This document shows positions 18,826-27,920 of a stretch of 64,000 nt of DNA, one piece after another. Source of the DNA: Hyphomicrobiales bacterium (GTDB lineage Bacteria; Pseudomonadota; Alphaproteobacteria; Rhizobiales; Rhizobiaceae); the NCBI GenBank assembly GCA_900465685.1, contig UEGR01000016.1, forward strand, positions 124,001 through 188,000, in the 5' to 3' direction. Every line of letters begins with the position of its first letter. Positions within the stretch are counted from its first letter, which is position 1. Made by a program: the position numbers and the translations under genes. The notes under the pieces were generated by a model that had not been told where the DNA came from, searched no databases, and saw only the letters and a list, made by a program, of their open reading frames with translations.

Positions 18826-20007
18826 ATGAACGAAACGCCCAAGTTCGACGCTCAACATACAATCATTCCGAACAGCTTCACCTCAATACGCGATGACCCG
18901 TTCGACGCTGCCGTGCCGCCTATTTACCAGACGTCGCTGTTTCTGTTCGACAACTACGCGGAACTGGAAGCGGTTTTTGCGGGTAGATCGCCAAAACCCA
19001 TTTATTCACGCGGAGACAATCCCACCGTTCGCTTGCTCGAGCAACGAATTGCGGAAATGGAAGGTGCCGAAGATGCACGCGCCTTCTCCAGCGGCATGGG
19101 CGCAATTGCGGCGACCATTCTCACCTTCGTCAATCCTGGTGATCGTATTGTGACGGTCCGCCATGTCTATAGCGATGCGTTCCGCTTTTTTGAAAAGGTG
19201 CTGAAGCGTTTCGGCGTTATTGTCGATTATATCGACGGCAGAGATACAGAGCGCATGGTGGAAGCACTACCTGGCGCGTGCCTGGCCTATCTCGAAAGCC
19301 CGACATCGATGGTCTTTGAACTGCAGGACTTGCAAGCCATAGCTGAAGCCGCACGCAAACACGGTGTACTGACAATTATCGATAATTCCTGGGCGACCCC
19401 CCTCTTCCAGAATCCGCTGACAATCGGCATAGATCTGGTCATTCACGCTGCTTCCAAATATCTGGGTGGACAGAGTGACACAGTTGCTGGTCTGGTCGCC
19501 GGATCGCGGGCGCTTATCGACCGCGTCAATGCGGAAATCTTTCCCTATACCGGCGCCAAGCTGGCCCCCTTCGAAGCCTGGCTGGTGCTGCGCAATCTCG
19601 AAACGCTTCCTCTGCGGATGCGCCATCATCATGAGGTGGGATTGGATGTCGCTCAATGGCTGCAATCCTCGAACAGAATAGCCAACGTCATGCATCCGGC
19701 ATTCATGGATCATCCGGGCAAGAACAGTTTTTCCGGTTTCGGAGGTCTGTTCTCCTTTGAGGTGACAGACGCCATAGACATTCCAACCTTTGTCGATGCA
19801 CTGAAACTTATCCGCATCGGGGTAAGCTGGGGCGGGCCCGAAAGCCTTGTTGTGCCAGCCAAGGCTGCACTCAGCATTTCGCCGGAGACAAATGTGTTCG
19901 CGCGCTTTGGCGTCAGCGAACGCACGATCCGGTTGAACATTGGTCTTGATAAGGCGCAGGATCTTATCGAAGATCTTGATCAGGCTCTTAAAGCCGCCAC
20001 TCGCTGA
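18826..20007 (+). CDS. PLP-dependent Cys/Met metabolism family enzyme (MetC/MetB-like)
   Basis: A fold-type I PLP enzyme of 393 residues. YSRGDNPT and EDARAFSSGMGAI form the cofactor pocket, IIDNSWATPLFQNP holds the Asp that contacts the pyridine ring, and HAASKYLGGQSD carries the Schiff-base Lys. Relatives are cystathionine beta-lyases and gamma-synthases. Its place directly after the acyltransferase (50 bases, AGGA before the ATG) and before a strong terminator suggests a role in siderophore assembly, perhaps making a D-amino acid or modifying ornithine. A plain methionine-pathway role is the main alternative. Confidence 0.8.
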   Translation: MNETPKFDAQHTIIPNSFTSIRDDPFDAAVPPIYQTSLFLFDNYAELEAVFAGRSPKPIYSRGDNPTVRLLEQRIAEMEGAEDARAFSSGMGAIAATILTFVNPGDRIVTVRHVYSDAFRFFEKVLKRFGVIVDYIDGRDTERMVEALPGACLAYLESPTSMVFELQDLQAIAEAARKHGVLTIIDNSWATPLFQNPLTIGIDLVIHAASKYLGGQSDTVAGLVAGSRALIDRVNAEIFPYTGAKLAPFEAWLVLRNLETLPLRMRHHHEVGLDVAQWLQSSNRIANVMHPAFMDHPGKNSFSGFGGLFSFEVTDAIDIPTFVDALKLIRIGVSWGGPESLVVPAKAALSISPETNVFARFGVSERTIRLNIGLDKAQDLIEDLDQALKAATR

Positions 20008-20102
20008 ACGATCATAGATTCTCGATCATCTGCCGGGATGAACTGTATAGAAAACAGTATTGCGCGGTCCAAAATTCAAAAAGACACGATATTTCTGAAT
20101 TC

Positions 20103-20129
20103 ATGGATGGCAATATTATTGCCATCCAT
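20103..20129 (+). terminator. rho-independent terminator after the PLP gene
   Basis: A perfect 12-bp hairpin (ATGGATGGCAAT, loop ATT, then its complement) is followed by a T-rich run (TTTATATTTTATTTTTT). It lies about 95 bases after the stop codon and closes the acyltransferase-PLP unit. Confidence 0.85.
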
Positions 20130-20385
20130 TTGATTTATATTTTATTTTTTAGAAAAAATATTCACTATTCGAATTTATATAAATAATCCCATATAATATT
20201 GAATTATTGAACACCAATACGTTTTCGTTTTGGTGTTTATCCATCATATACTTAGCACACACAATATTGGTGATGATATTGCAACAGGATAATTGAAACA
20301 GTTATTGTCATAAAACTGATAATTGAAAGTGTAGCTATTCAATGTTTTTTTGCATCCGTAAATACAACTTCATCGGGTGACAAAA
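20130..20385. other. AT-rich leader of the first porin gene
   Basis: No gene is visible. An 11-of-12 bp hairpin with a TTTT loop lies at 20210-20237 (AACACCAATACG paired with CGTTTTGGTGTT) without a following T-run, so it is more likely a leader or operator structure than a terminator. The rest is AT-rich and probably holds the porin promoter. Confidence 0.4.
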
Positions 20386-21450
20386 ATGAAAATCACTACA
20401 CTTCTCATGACTTCCGCAGCAGGAATTATATCTTTGCCAGCATTTGCTGCAGATGTAATCGTTGCTCCGGAGCCAGAAGCCGTTGAATATGTTCGCGTTT
20501 GTGATGCTTACGGCGCGGGCTATTTCTATATTCCGGGCACCGAAACCTGCCTGCGCATCAGCGGCTATGTCCGCTATGATGTGAAGGGTGGCGACGATGC
20601 CTATACCGGTTTTGATCGCAAGGGCTGGGACAAGGGCGCTCGTTTCACGCTGCGCACGTCGACCGCGACCGAAACCGAACTCGGCACGCTCAAGTCCTAT
20701 ACCGAAACCCGATTTAACTACACCTCGGAAAACTCGGGATGGGATGGTGAATACGGCTCGGCTTCGGGTACGCCTGACAATCGTCGTGCCTACATCGAAC
20801 TTGGTGGTTTCCGCGTCGGCATCGATGAATCGGCTTTCCATACCTTCACCGGCTATCTCGGCGACGTCATCAACGATGACGTGATCGCAGCCGGCAGCTA
20901 CACGACGGGTCAGGTTTCTTACACCTTCACCGGTGGCAATGGCTTCTCGGCCATCATCGCTGCTGAACAGGGTGGTAGCAGCTATACGATTGATGGTTAC
21001 ACACCACATCTTCTCGGCGGCCTGAAGTTCAAGGGCGGATGGGGCTCGATCGCAGGTGTAGTGGCTTACGACCCGGTCATTGAAGACTGGAACGGCAAGC
21101 TGCGCGGTGACGTCAACATCACCGAAAAATTCTCGGTCTGGGTGCAGGGCGGCTATTCGTCTGAAGAAACCCCTTACCAGAATTACGGCCAGTGGGGCGG
21201 TGAATGGGCTGTCTGGGGCGGCGCGAAGTTCAAGGCGACCGACAAGGCAACCTTCAACATTCAGGGCGCTTACGAAGATTGGGGCAAGACCGCAATCACC
21301 GCAAACGTCGCTTACCAGCTGGTTCCTGGCTTCACCATCACGCCGGAAGTTTCCTACACCAAGTGGGATAGCGATCATCCGCTGCGTGAAGCTGGCCTCG
21401 TCGGCTCGGACGGTATTCAGGGTACGGTTCGCTTCCAGCGTTCGTTCTAA
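20386..21450 (+). CDS. general porin, Brucella Omp2 family (copy 1)
   Basis: Outer-membrane diffusion channel of about 354 residues. A signal peptide ends at PAFAAD, and the mature start [20 protein letters not shown] is the hallmark of Omp2a/Omp2b of Brucella and Ochrobactrum. Further family blocks are [41 protein letters not shown] and the terminal FQRSF. Compared with the second copy the surface loops differ and it is about 20 residues shorter. ATG 20386 follows GGGTGA at good distance; a GTG at 20377 is less likely. Confidence 0.95.
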   Translation: MKITTLLMTSAAGIISLPAFAADVIVAPEPEAVEYVRVCDAYGAGYFYIPGTETCLRISGYVRYDVKGGDDAYTGFDRKGWDKGARFTLRTSTATETELGTLKSYTETRFNYTSENSGWDGEYGSASGTPDNRRAYIELGGFRVGIDESAFHTFTGYLGDVINDDVIAAGSYTTGQVSYTFTGGNGFSAIIAAEQGGSSYTIDGYTPHLLGGLKFKGGWGSIAGVVAYDPVIEDWNGKLRGDVNITEKFSVWVQGGYSSEETPYQNYGQWGGEWAVWGGAKFKATDKATFNIQGAYEDWGKTAITANVAYQLVPGFTITPEVSYTKWDSDHPLREAGLVGSDGIQGTVRFQRSF

Positions 21451-21509
21451 AGCGCCCCTGAAAAGCTCGAAGCAGTTTTGTATAAGACTTGCGTAAAAAA
21501 CCAAAAAAG

Positions 21510-21543
21510 AGAGCGGTTACAACACATTTTTTGAAACCGCTCT
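21510..21543. other. inverted repeat between the porin genes
   Basis: AGAGCGGTT and its exact complement are separated by 16 bases. An A-run precedes it, so it would act as a terminator only for minus-strand transcription. No gene is present on that strand, and its role is unclear. Confidence 0.4.
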
Positions 21544-21667
21544 TGCTGACAGATAAATGAACGATTCTCGATCAGTAAAACCAAGTATTGATTGACATCG
21601 AAGAATTTAGACAGAATAGTGATATTGTGATTATCTGATCTCCAGTCAGCAAGTGGTCACAACAATT

Positions 21668-21700
21668 ACAGCGGCAGATTTTTTCTGTCGCTGTTTTTTT
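21668..21700 (+). terminator. rho-independent terminator after porin copy 1
   Basis: ACAGCGGCAGA pairs with TCTGTCGCTGT (one G-T wobble) around a short T loop and is followed by seven T residues. It is about 220 bases after the porin stop, so the transcript has a long 3' tail. It separates the two tandem porin genes into different transcripts. Confidence 0.8.
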
Positions 21701-21866
21701 GTTTCGATATAAAATTAGTTCAAGCACAATTAGTCTTGCAATAATTGGTGTCATCGTCGCAACACGTATAGTTAGAAATACTTCACATTCGATATCAGCA
21801 ATTGTTCTCTATCAATATTAGTGTTCAATAAGATGCATTGTTTGAAAACGAAACAAGGCGAATAAT

Positions 21867-22997
21867 ATGAACATGAAGTCTCTCCTCCTTGCCTCATCGG
21901 CAGCAGTAATGTCGTTCCCGGCATTTGCAGCGGATGCAATTGTTGCTCCTGAACCTGAAGCCGTTGAATATGTTCGCGTTTGCGATGCTTACGGCGCTGG
22001 CTATTTCTACATCCCGGGCACCGAAACCTGCCTGCGCATTCACGGCTATGTCCGTTATGACGTAAAGGGTGGCGACGATGCCTATTCCGGCGTTGACCGC
22101 GAAGGCTGGGACAAGAGCCTGCGTTTTGCCCTGCGCACGTCAACGGCTTCCGAAACCGAATTCGGCACTTTGAAGACCTTCACCGAAACCCGCTTCAACT
22201 ATTCGTCGAGCAATTCGCGTCACGATGGCTATTACGGCGATTCGAACATTGATGGCTTCGGCGGCACCAGCTCCGATGTTGTACTGCAGTTCGCCTATAT
22301 CGAACTTGGCGGCCTGAAGGTCGGTATCGATGAGTCGGAATTCCACACCTTCACCGGTTACCTCGGCGACATCATCAACGACGACGTGGTCTCGGCTGGT
22401 GCATACCGCACGGGCAAGATTTCCTACACCTTCGCAGCTGGCAACGGCTTCTCCGCAGTGGTTGCTCTTGAACAGGGCGGCGATAACGACGGTGGTTATA
22501 CAAACCCATTCGGTCATGACTACGCTATCGACGGTTACATGCCACATGTTGTTGGCGGCCTGAAATATGCTGGCGGCTGGGGTTCGATCGCTGGTGTCGT
22601 TGCATACGACTCGGTTATCGAAGAATGGTCTGCAAAGGTCCGCGGCGACGTTGCAATTACGGACCGCTTCGGCCTCTGGCTGCAGGGCGCTTATGCTTCC
22701 GAAGAAAGCCCAGATCAGATGTACGGTCAGTGGGGTGGTGAATGGGCTGTCTGGGGTGGTCTGAAATATGCCCTGACGCCAAAGGCAACCTTCAACCTTC
22801 AGGGCGCACATGACGATTGGGGCAAAACAGCTGTTGCCGCCAACGTTGCTTATGAAATCGTTCCGGGCTTCACGATTACGCCGGAAGTCAACTACACCAA
22901 GTTCGGCGGCGACTGGAAGCGTAATGAAGCCCGTGCTAACGGCAATGACGTTGACGACGCATGGGGTGGCACGATCCGCTTCCAGCGTTCGTTCTAA
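21867..22997 (+). CDS. general porin, Brucella Omp2 family (copy 2)
   Basis: Second tandem porin, 376 residues. It keeps the same mature N-terminus ([20 protein letters not shown]) and the same terminal FQRSF. Family blocks [51 protein letters not shown] and [17 protein letters not shown] read almost as in Brucella Omp2b. It differs from copy 1 mainly in predicted surface loops, with inserted segments after FNYSSSN and after DGGY. It has its own leader of about 160 bases after the terminator. Gene conversion between the copies is plausible given the near-identical shared blocks. Confidence 0.95.
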   Translation: MNMKSLLLASSAAVMSFPAFAADAIVAPEPEAVEYVRVCDAYGAGYFYIPGTETCLRIHGYVRYDVKGGDDAYSGVDREGWDKSLRFALRTSTASETEFGTLKTFTETRFNYSSSNSRHDGYYGDSNIDGFGGTSSDVVLQFAYIELGGLKVGIDESEFHTFTGYLGDIINDDVVSAGAYRTGKISYTFAAGNGFSAVVALEQGGDNDGGYTNPFGHDYAIDGYMPHVVGGLKYAGGWGSIAGVVAYDSVIEEWSAKVRGDVAITDRFGLWLQGAYASEESPDQMYGQWGGEWAVWGGLKYALTPKATFNLQGAHDDWGKTAVAANVAYEIVPGFTITPEVNYTKFGGDWKRNEARANGNDVDDAWGGTIRFQRSF

Positions 22998-23099
22998 GCT
23001 CGATATATAGATAGCATTCATTTGCTATCAGTATCGACACGGCCAAATAATGCATGATGATTATTCTTCATTATTGCCGTGTTGCGTTTGAGAGAAATA

Positions 23100-23133
23100 C
23101 AAAGGCGGCGAAAGGGCTCTTTCGTCGCCTTTG
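23100..23133 (+). terminator. rho-independent terminator after porin copy 2
   Basis: A 15-bp hairpin (CAAAGGCGGCGAAAG with its complement, one wobble pair, loop GGCT) lies about 100 bases after the porin stop. The following T-run is short (CTTGTTG). Confidence 0.65.
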
Positions 23134-23438
23134 CTTGTTGCCGCCCACATAAACAAGACAGCCGATTGGCAGAGCCATCGCCAGCGATAAACTGTCGGAT
23201 TTTTCTTAAAATCATTCCATCTATACATTAATATGAGAAAACTATCCATATAATTTCTAATAACAATTCATTGTATTTAATATAATACAATTATCATTTC
23301 TGAAAACGTGGGTAATTTAATTTATAATTACCTTTCTATTTTTCAGTGACATCTGTACTTGTCGGAATCATCCCAAGCGCTATTTGCCCTACCGATCCGC
23401 CTCCCCGGATCACTGGTACTCACAAAGGAGAAACCGCG
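23134..23438. other. AT-rich intergenic region before the hydrolase gene
   Basis: No gene is seen. An 8-bp inverted repeat, ATTGTATT-6-AATACAAT, lies at 23270-23291 and could be an operator. The remainder is AT-rich leader sequence ending with AAAGGAG just before the hydrolase start. Confidence 0.4.
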
Positions 23439-24275
23439 ATGGCATTTGTTCAGACACAGGATGGAACTGAGATCTATTACAAGGACTGGGGTCCGAAGGA
23501 CGCACAGCCGATCCATTTCCATCACGGTTGGCCGCTCAGTGCGGATGATTGGGACAACCAGATGCTGTTCTTCCTCAAGGAAGGCTTTCGCGTCGTCGCG
23601 CATGACCGCCGAGGCCACGGTCGATCGAGCCAGGTCAGCGACGGTCATGATATGGATCATTATGCTGCCGACGCCTCGGCAGTTGTCGAACATCTCGATC
23701 TTCGTAACGCCATCCATATTGGCCATTCGACAGGCGGCGGGCAGGTTGCACGTTATGTGGCGAAGTTTGGCCAGCCGCAGGGTCGGGTCGCCAAGGCGGT
23801 TCTGGTCAGCTCTGTTCCACCCCTGATGGCCAAAACAGCCAACAATCCCGATGGAACCCCCATCGAAGTATTCGATGGCTTTCGTTCGGCACTCGCCGCC
23901 AATCGCGCGCAGTTTTTCATCGATGTGCCCTCCGGTCCTTTTTACGGATTTAATCGGCCGGGAGCAACGCCATCGCAGGGCGTTATCGATAACTGGTGGC
24001 GACAGGGCATGATGGGAAGCGCCAAGGCACATTATGAGGGGATCAAGGCGTTTTCAGAAACGGATCAAACAGAAGATCTGAAAGCGATAACGGTACCAAC
24101 CCTCGTGCTGCAAGGCGACGATGACCAGGTCGTTCCTTATAAATGCGCCTCGATCCTGCAGGACAAGCTGCTGCAGAACAGCAAACTGATCATCTATCCG
24201 GGCTTTTCGCACGGGATGCTTACAGTCAATGCAGACGTAATCAACGCTGATCTGCTAGCCTTCATACGTGGATGA
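23439..24275 (+). CDS. alpha/beta hydrolase, non-heme chloroperoxidase/arylesterase type
   Basis: A 278-residue cytoplasmic hydrolase of the cofactor-free haloperoxidase group. Visible features are HHGWPLSADDWD (oxyanion region), AHDRRGHGRSS, the nucleophile elbow GHSTGGG, the acid loop GDDDQVVP and the catalytic His in GFSHGM. Such enzymes are esterases or perhydrolases; bromination in vitro is a side activity. ATG 23439 has AAAGGAG eight bases upstream. It stands alone, ending at a strong hairpin facing a convergent hydrolase. Confidence 0.88.
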   Translation: MAFVQTQDGTEIYYKDWGPKDAQPIHFHHGWPLSADDWDNQMLFFLKEGFRVVAHDRRGHGRSSQVSDGHDMDHYAADASAVVEHLDLRNAIHIGHSTGGGQVARYVAKFGQPQGRVAKAVLVSSVPPLMAKTANNPDGTPIEVFDGFRSALAANRAQFFIDVPSGPFYGFNRPGATPSQGVIDNWWRQGMMGSAKAHYEGIKAFSETDQTEDLKAITVPTLVLQGDDDQVVPYKCASILQDKLLQNSKLIIYPGFSHGMLTVNADVINADLLAFIRG

Positions 24276-24280
24276 AAACA

Positions 24281-24309
24281 GTGCGCGCCGGATATCGTCC
24301 GGCGCGCAC
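24281..24309. terminator. GC-rich hairpin between convergent hydrolase genes
   Basis: GTGCGCGCCGGA and its exact complement surround TATCG. This 12-bp stem begins six bases after the plus-strand stop codon. There is no T-run, but the position between converging genes suggests two-way termination. Confidence 0.6.
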
Positions 24310-24346
24310 CACTCATTAGATTCTCGAGCAAATGCATCGCTTTTTT

Positions 24347-25342
24347 CTAGGGCGCGACTGTAATTGCTTTCAGCAGATCGGCATTGAAGCGCTCCGGATC
24401 CTGCATCTGCGGGCTATGCCCGTAGTCGGGATAAGTAATCAGTTGCGAGTTGAGAATACGCGCCTGAGCTTCCTTTGCCAGTACCGGATAATTGCCGAGC
24501 GTTGCCGCGAGTTCGGGATTCGCGCGGTTTTTGCCCATGGCCGTATTGTCTTTCAGTCCGATCATCAGCACTGTCGGCACACGCAGCTTGTCCAATTCAT
24601 GGACAACAGGCTGGTTGAACACCATATCGGCGGTCAAAGCCTGATGCCACGCAACAATATTGCCGCCCGGACCTTCATACATGGATGCCAGCATATCGAC
24701 AGGGCGGTCGAATTCCGGTTTCCAAGTACCGGCATAGTATGTCGATTGCTGATAGGCCTTGATGCTTGCACGCGTCACCTTCAGCTCGGTGGCGTATAGC
24801 TGATTGATAGTCGCGTTGGGCACGCCCTTGGCACGCCAGTCTTCCATTCCCAACGGATTGACCACCACCAGCTTCTGGAGTTCATCTGGATATTGCAACG
24901 CATAGCGTATGGCCAGCATCCCGCCCATCGAATGCCCGACCAGAACCGGCTTTTCGATGTTAAGCGCGGTCAAAAGCTGATGCGTGTTATCCGCAAGCGC
25001 GTGCAGACCATATTGATAGCGCGCTGGCTTCGTTGACTTGCAAAACCCGATCTGATCGGGAGCAATCACCCTATATCCCGCCCCCGTAAGCGCCTTGATG
25101 GTGGTCTCCCATGTGCCACCACAGAAATTCTTGCCATGCAGAAGCACAGCGGTCTGGCCATTGGCTTTTTCCGGGCGGGCGTCGATATAGGCCATGGTCA
25201 TGGCCTCGTTCTGGCTGAGTATGGTTTGACGCTGGACCGGCCAACCATAATCGAAATCACCAAGCAAAGGGTCAGCCATGGCAGGTGTTGCAACTCCCAA
25301 CGCGATTGCCATCATCATCGGGATCATGGGTGATACAGTCAT
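24347..25342 (-). CDS. exported alpha/beta hydrolase
   Basis: A 331-residue hydrolase with a signal peptide (hydrophobic segment ending ATPAMAD), so it acts in the periplasm. It has LLHGKNFCGGTWE, APDQIGFCKS, the nucleophile elbow GHSMGG, and a late PDYGHSPQMQ histidine. ATG 25342 has GGAGG seven bases upstream; the frame before it is not conserved. The substrate is unknown. It lies downstream of another exported hydrolase on the same strand, separated by 226 bases with a hairpin. Confidence 0.82.
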   Translation of the reverse strand: MTVSPMIPMMMAIALGVATPAMADPLLGDFDYGWPVQRQTILSQNEAMTMAYIDARPEKANGQTAVLLHGKNFCGGTWETTIKALTGAGYRVIAPDQIGFCKSTKPARYQYGLHALADNTHQLLTALNIEKPVLVGHSMGGMLAIRYALQYPDELQKLVVVNPLGMEDWRAKGVPNATINQLYATELKVTRASIKAYQQSTYYAGTWKPEFDRPVDMLASMYEGPGGNIVAWHQALTADMVFNQPVVHELDKLRVPTVLMIGLKDNTAMGKNRANPELAATLGNYPVLAKEAQARILNSQLITYPDYGHSPQMQDPERFNADLLKAITVAP

Positions 25343-25447
25343 CTGGGCCTCCAATTGTCTGCTCGAACTGCAATGATATCGATAGAGACTGGAGCGTTCC
25401 GAGCAAAAGTGTGAAACGGCTTTTTCGTACAGGAATGCGTTATGGAA

Positions 25448-25495
25448 AGAGATCGAGCGGCTCTGGCTCAAACGGACCGCGACCGCTCGATCTCT
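25448..25495. terminator. 13-bp inverted repeat between two hydrolase genes
   Basis: AGAGATCGAGCGG and its exact complement flank a 22-base loop. It lies just beyond the 3' end of the minus-strand gene that stops at 25569, so it may terminate that transcript. The T-run is poor. Confidence 0.5.
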
Positions 25496-25568
25496 ATCAT
25501 CATCATGGCTTCATGACCGTTGCGTTGCTTGCCGCGATCACGAAACCGTTGGTGAGGACCAACACGTC

Positions 25569-26615
25569 TTACTTGTCGATGAAATCGGCAAGCAGCGCGT
25601 TGACTTCAGGGGCCGATTCTTCAAGCAGCCAATGGCCGGTATCCGGAAGAATGGTCGAACCAAGCTTGCTCGGATCCTTCACGAAGCGGGCCGCGAGCTG
25701 CTTTGGCAGAACGTCGTTCACGCCCTTGGCGCCGCTGATCGAATAGACCGGGATGGTCAACTGCTTGCCAGCGGCGAGCAGAGCTTCATTCTGACGAATG
25801 CTATCGGAATGCGACTGATAATAACCGAATGCCGCATGCAGGTTCGCGCGGGTCGAATAGGGCTCGATCAGTTCATCCAGCAGAGCCGGGGTGAAGGTGT
25901 CCTTCTTGCCGGCATATTCCTTGATGAAGTAACTCATGAACAGAACCGGATCGGTAGAGACCATCTTTTCAGCGATGTCGCCGAATGAGAAATAGCCAAA
26001 GTGCCAGCCAAGGCCCGGACCACGCGGCGTTAGACCCGGGTAGGTCCACATTGCCTTGTCAGGGATCGGCGAATCCATGAACACCACCTTCTTGATTAAA
26101 TCCTGGTTGTTCGCGACCATCGGGTAGGAAGCCGAATTGCAAAGGTCGTGGCAGACATAGGTGAAAGGCTGATTGTTGGTCAGGCTCTTGATGGCGCCCA
26201 GAAGATAGGTGCTCATCTTTTCTGCATCATAGCCTGCAGCAGAAGGTTCCGACTGGCCGAGGCCCGGCAGATCGATCGCGATGACCTGATGGTTCGCGGA
26301 GAATTTTTCCAGAGCCGGCTGCCACATCTTCCAGGTAGAGCCGAAGCCATGAACGAAGATGATCGGATCGCCCTTGCCCTCTCCCCCGCTCACATAATGC
26401 AGGCGGATGCCATCTGTTTCCACCATGCCGCTCTTAAAACCTTCAGGAACCGCATATTGTCCGCGTTGCTCCTCCTTCACCTTGGCCAGAGCTGCTTTAG
26501 AAACTTCCGGCGGCGTATTGATGGAAGGCAGCATATTTTCCTGCGCCAGAACGGGCGATGAAAACAGCATCGTGGCGCTGAGCAATGCACCGGCAGATAG
26601 GATTTTAGAAAACAC
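25569..26615 (-). CDS. exported epoxide-hydrolase-like alpha/beta hydrolase
   Basis: A 348-residue protein with a signal peptide (cleavage near PVLAQ). The fold resembles epoxide hydrolases and haloalkane dehalogenases: VHGFGSTWKMW, IDLPGLGQSE, a nucleophile elbow where the Asp sits in VCHDLCNSA near residue 155, and a terminal DTGHWLLEE histidine. Usual elbows read GHDWG, so both small residues are Cys here. GTG 26615 follows AAAGGACG and is the likely start, directly before the signal peptide. The substrate is unknown. Confidence 0.8.
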   Translation of the reverse strand: MFSKILSAGALLSATMLFSSPVLAQENMLPSINTPPEVSKAALAKVKEEQRGQYAVPEGFKSGMVETDGIRLHYVSGGEGKGDPIIFVHGFGSTWKMWQPALEKFSANHQVIAIDLPGLGQSEPSAAGYDAEKMSTYLLGAIKSLTNNQPFTYVCHDLCNSASYPMVANNQDLIKKVVFMDSPIPDKAMWTYPGLTPRGPGLGWHFGYFSFGDIAEKMVSTDPVLFMSYFIKEYAGKKDTFTPALLDELIEPYSTRANLHAAFGYYQSHSDSIRQNEALLAAGKQLTIPVYSISGAKGVNDVLPKQLAARFVKDPSKLGSTILPDTGHWLLEESAPEVNALLADFIDK

Positions 26616-26799
26616 GGTTTCGTCCTTTCTTGAGAAAGCCCGATTACGAATGATCTCGGGCGGAATGACCCGGCGTCCCTGAAGTTGCCATATAAGCCGG
26701 ACACCGATGCCAAAAAGATTGGAAGACGGCGAGGTCAGGCCGCAAAAATCCATCGGCCCGGTTGAGAGGCGCGTGAATTCTTCCAGAAAGTGGGTGCGA

Positions 26800-27807
26800 T
26801 CAGGCGACGAGCGAACGTCCGCTATAGGGCGGATAGTCGACATAGCCTGCGCGTCCGCCGCCGTAGTAAGTCGCACGATCCGGCTCGTTCAGGGGCCAGT
26901 TGTTACGCAGACGCTCAACGAGGTCGGGATTGGCGATAAATGGCTGGCCGAAGGCAGCAAGGTCGATCAATCCGGCATCGATCAGACGCTGCGCGCGCGC
27001 CTGATCCAGACCACCAGCCAGAATGAGTGCGGTATCCGGCAGCAATGGGCGCCATTGTTCCATCAAGCCATGGATCGCATCGCTGACCGGGCGTTCGCCA
27101 TAAGGCAGCTTGACCTGTCCAGATTGATCCATGACGTGCACATAGGCAATGCCACGCCTGCCAAGTTCCGCAGCCAGAGCCACATAGGTCTCTTCAAGGT
27201 CGGGGAAAAGCGGGTTGTCGTGAATGGTGCCATAAGGCAAAAGACGAATGGCAACGCGGCTGGCGCCTATGGCTTCCGACACGGCATCGAAACCAGCTTC
27301 CACCGCGTTACGTGCGGCCTGCACGAAATCACCGGTCACCCGCTTCACTTCTTCAGTGGTGAGGGCACGAGGTTCGGAGACCGGAACGAAATCCGGCTCA
27401 TCATTCGCATTGCGAACGAAAGACATTGCGCCCGAAGCAACACGTCCCGTCGAGCTCACCGGCGCTATACCGTCTTCCTGGATCGAGCGGTTGGAAATAC
27501 GACCGACATGCCATAGCTGCGTGAAGATGCGACCACCTGCGCTGTGAACGGATTGCGTCACCAGACGCCAGCCCCTGATCTGCTCTTCATTGAAAATTCC
27601 CGGATTGAAAAGATAGCCCTGCCCTTCACGGGAAATCGGGGTTCCTTCCGTAATGATCAGTCCCGCTGTGGCGCGCTGGCTGTAATAGAGTGCGACCAGC
27701 TCGTCGGCTGCGCCACTGAAACTACGCGAACGGGTCATCGGCGCCATGACAATGCGGTTGGGCAGTGCCAGACCCGAAAGATTAAACGGCTTGAAAAGGC
27801 TGCTCAT
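26800..27807 (-). CDS. Old Yellow Enzyme (NemA-like) with internal deletion
   Basis: FMN-dependent ene-reductase family. The start LFKPFNLSGLALPNRIVMAPMTRSR, TAGLIITEGTP, FTQLWHVGR and the late ILAGGLD and FIANPDLVERL match NemA closely. Near residue 175, NAVEAGFDAV joins directly to SEAIGASRVAIRL. Family members have about 40 more residues there, including the HxxN substrate-binding pair and a QF loop. At 335 residues it is short by that amount, in frame. It may be inactive or altered. ATG 27807 has AGGAGA upstream. It is divergent from a LysR regulator, its likely controller. Confidence 0.85.
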   Translation of the reverse strand: MSSLFKPFNLSGLALPNRIVMAPMTRSRSFSGAADELVALYYSQRATAGLIITEGTPISREGQGYLFNPGIFNEEQIRGWRLVTQSVHSAGGRIFTQLWHVGRISNRSIQEDGIAPVSSTGRVASGAMSFVRNANDEPDFVPVSEPRALTTEEVKRVTGDFVQAARNAVEAGFDAVSEAIGASRVAIRLLPYGTIHDNPLFPDLEETYVALAAELGRRGIAYVHVMDQSGQVKLPYGERPVSDAIHGLMEQWRPLLPDTALILAGGLDQARAQRLIDAGLIDLAAFGQPFIANPDLVERLRNNWPLNEPDRATYYGGGRAGYVDYPPYSGRSLVA

Positions 27808-27920
27808 GTTCTGGTTCTCCTGAACGGCGTCCATCAATTTTTCTCGAGAGTTTTATATGGCCGTTGACGCGGAAGCTGAATGCGGCTTGAATTCGGAACA
27901 TTACGGAAGGATTTTCCGGT

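Noticed and set aside
20072-20100. ATATTTCTGAATT near the PLP terminator as a third copy of the siderophore box
   Set aside because: It lacks the neighbouring 14-mer and lies between a stop codon and a terminator, so it is likely chance in AT-rich DNA.
20335-21504. A 389-codon minus-strand frame across the first porin gene
   Set aside because: It is antisense to a clear Omp2 porin and has no family likeness; long shadow frames are usual opposite such genes.
22140-23021. A 293-codon minus-strand frame across the second porin gene
   Set aside because: Same reason; its similarity to the frame at 20335 only mirrors the similarity of the two porins.
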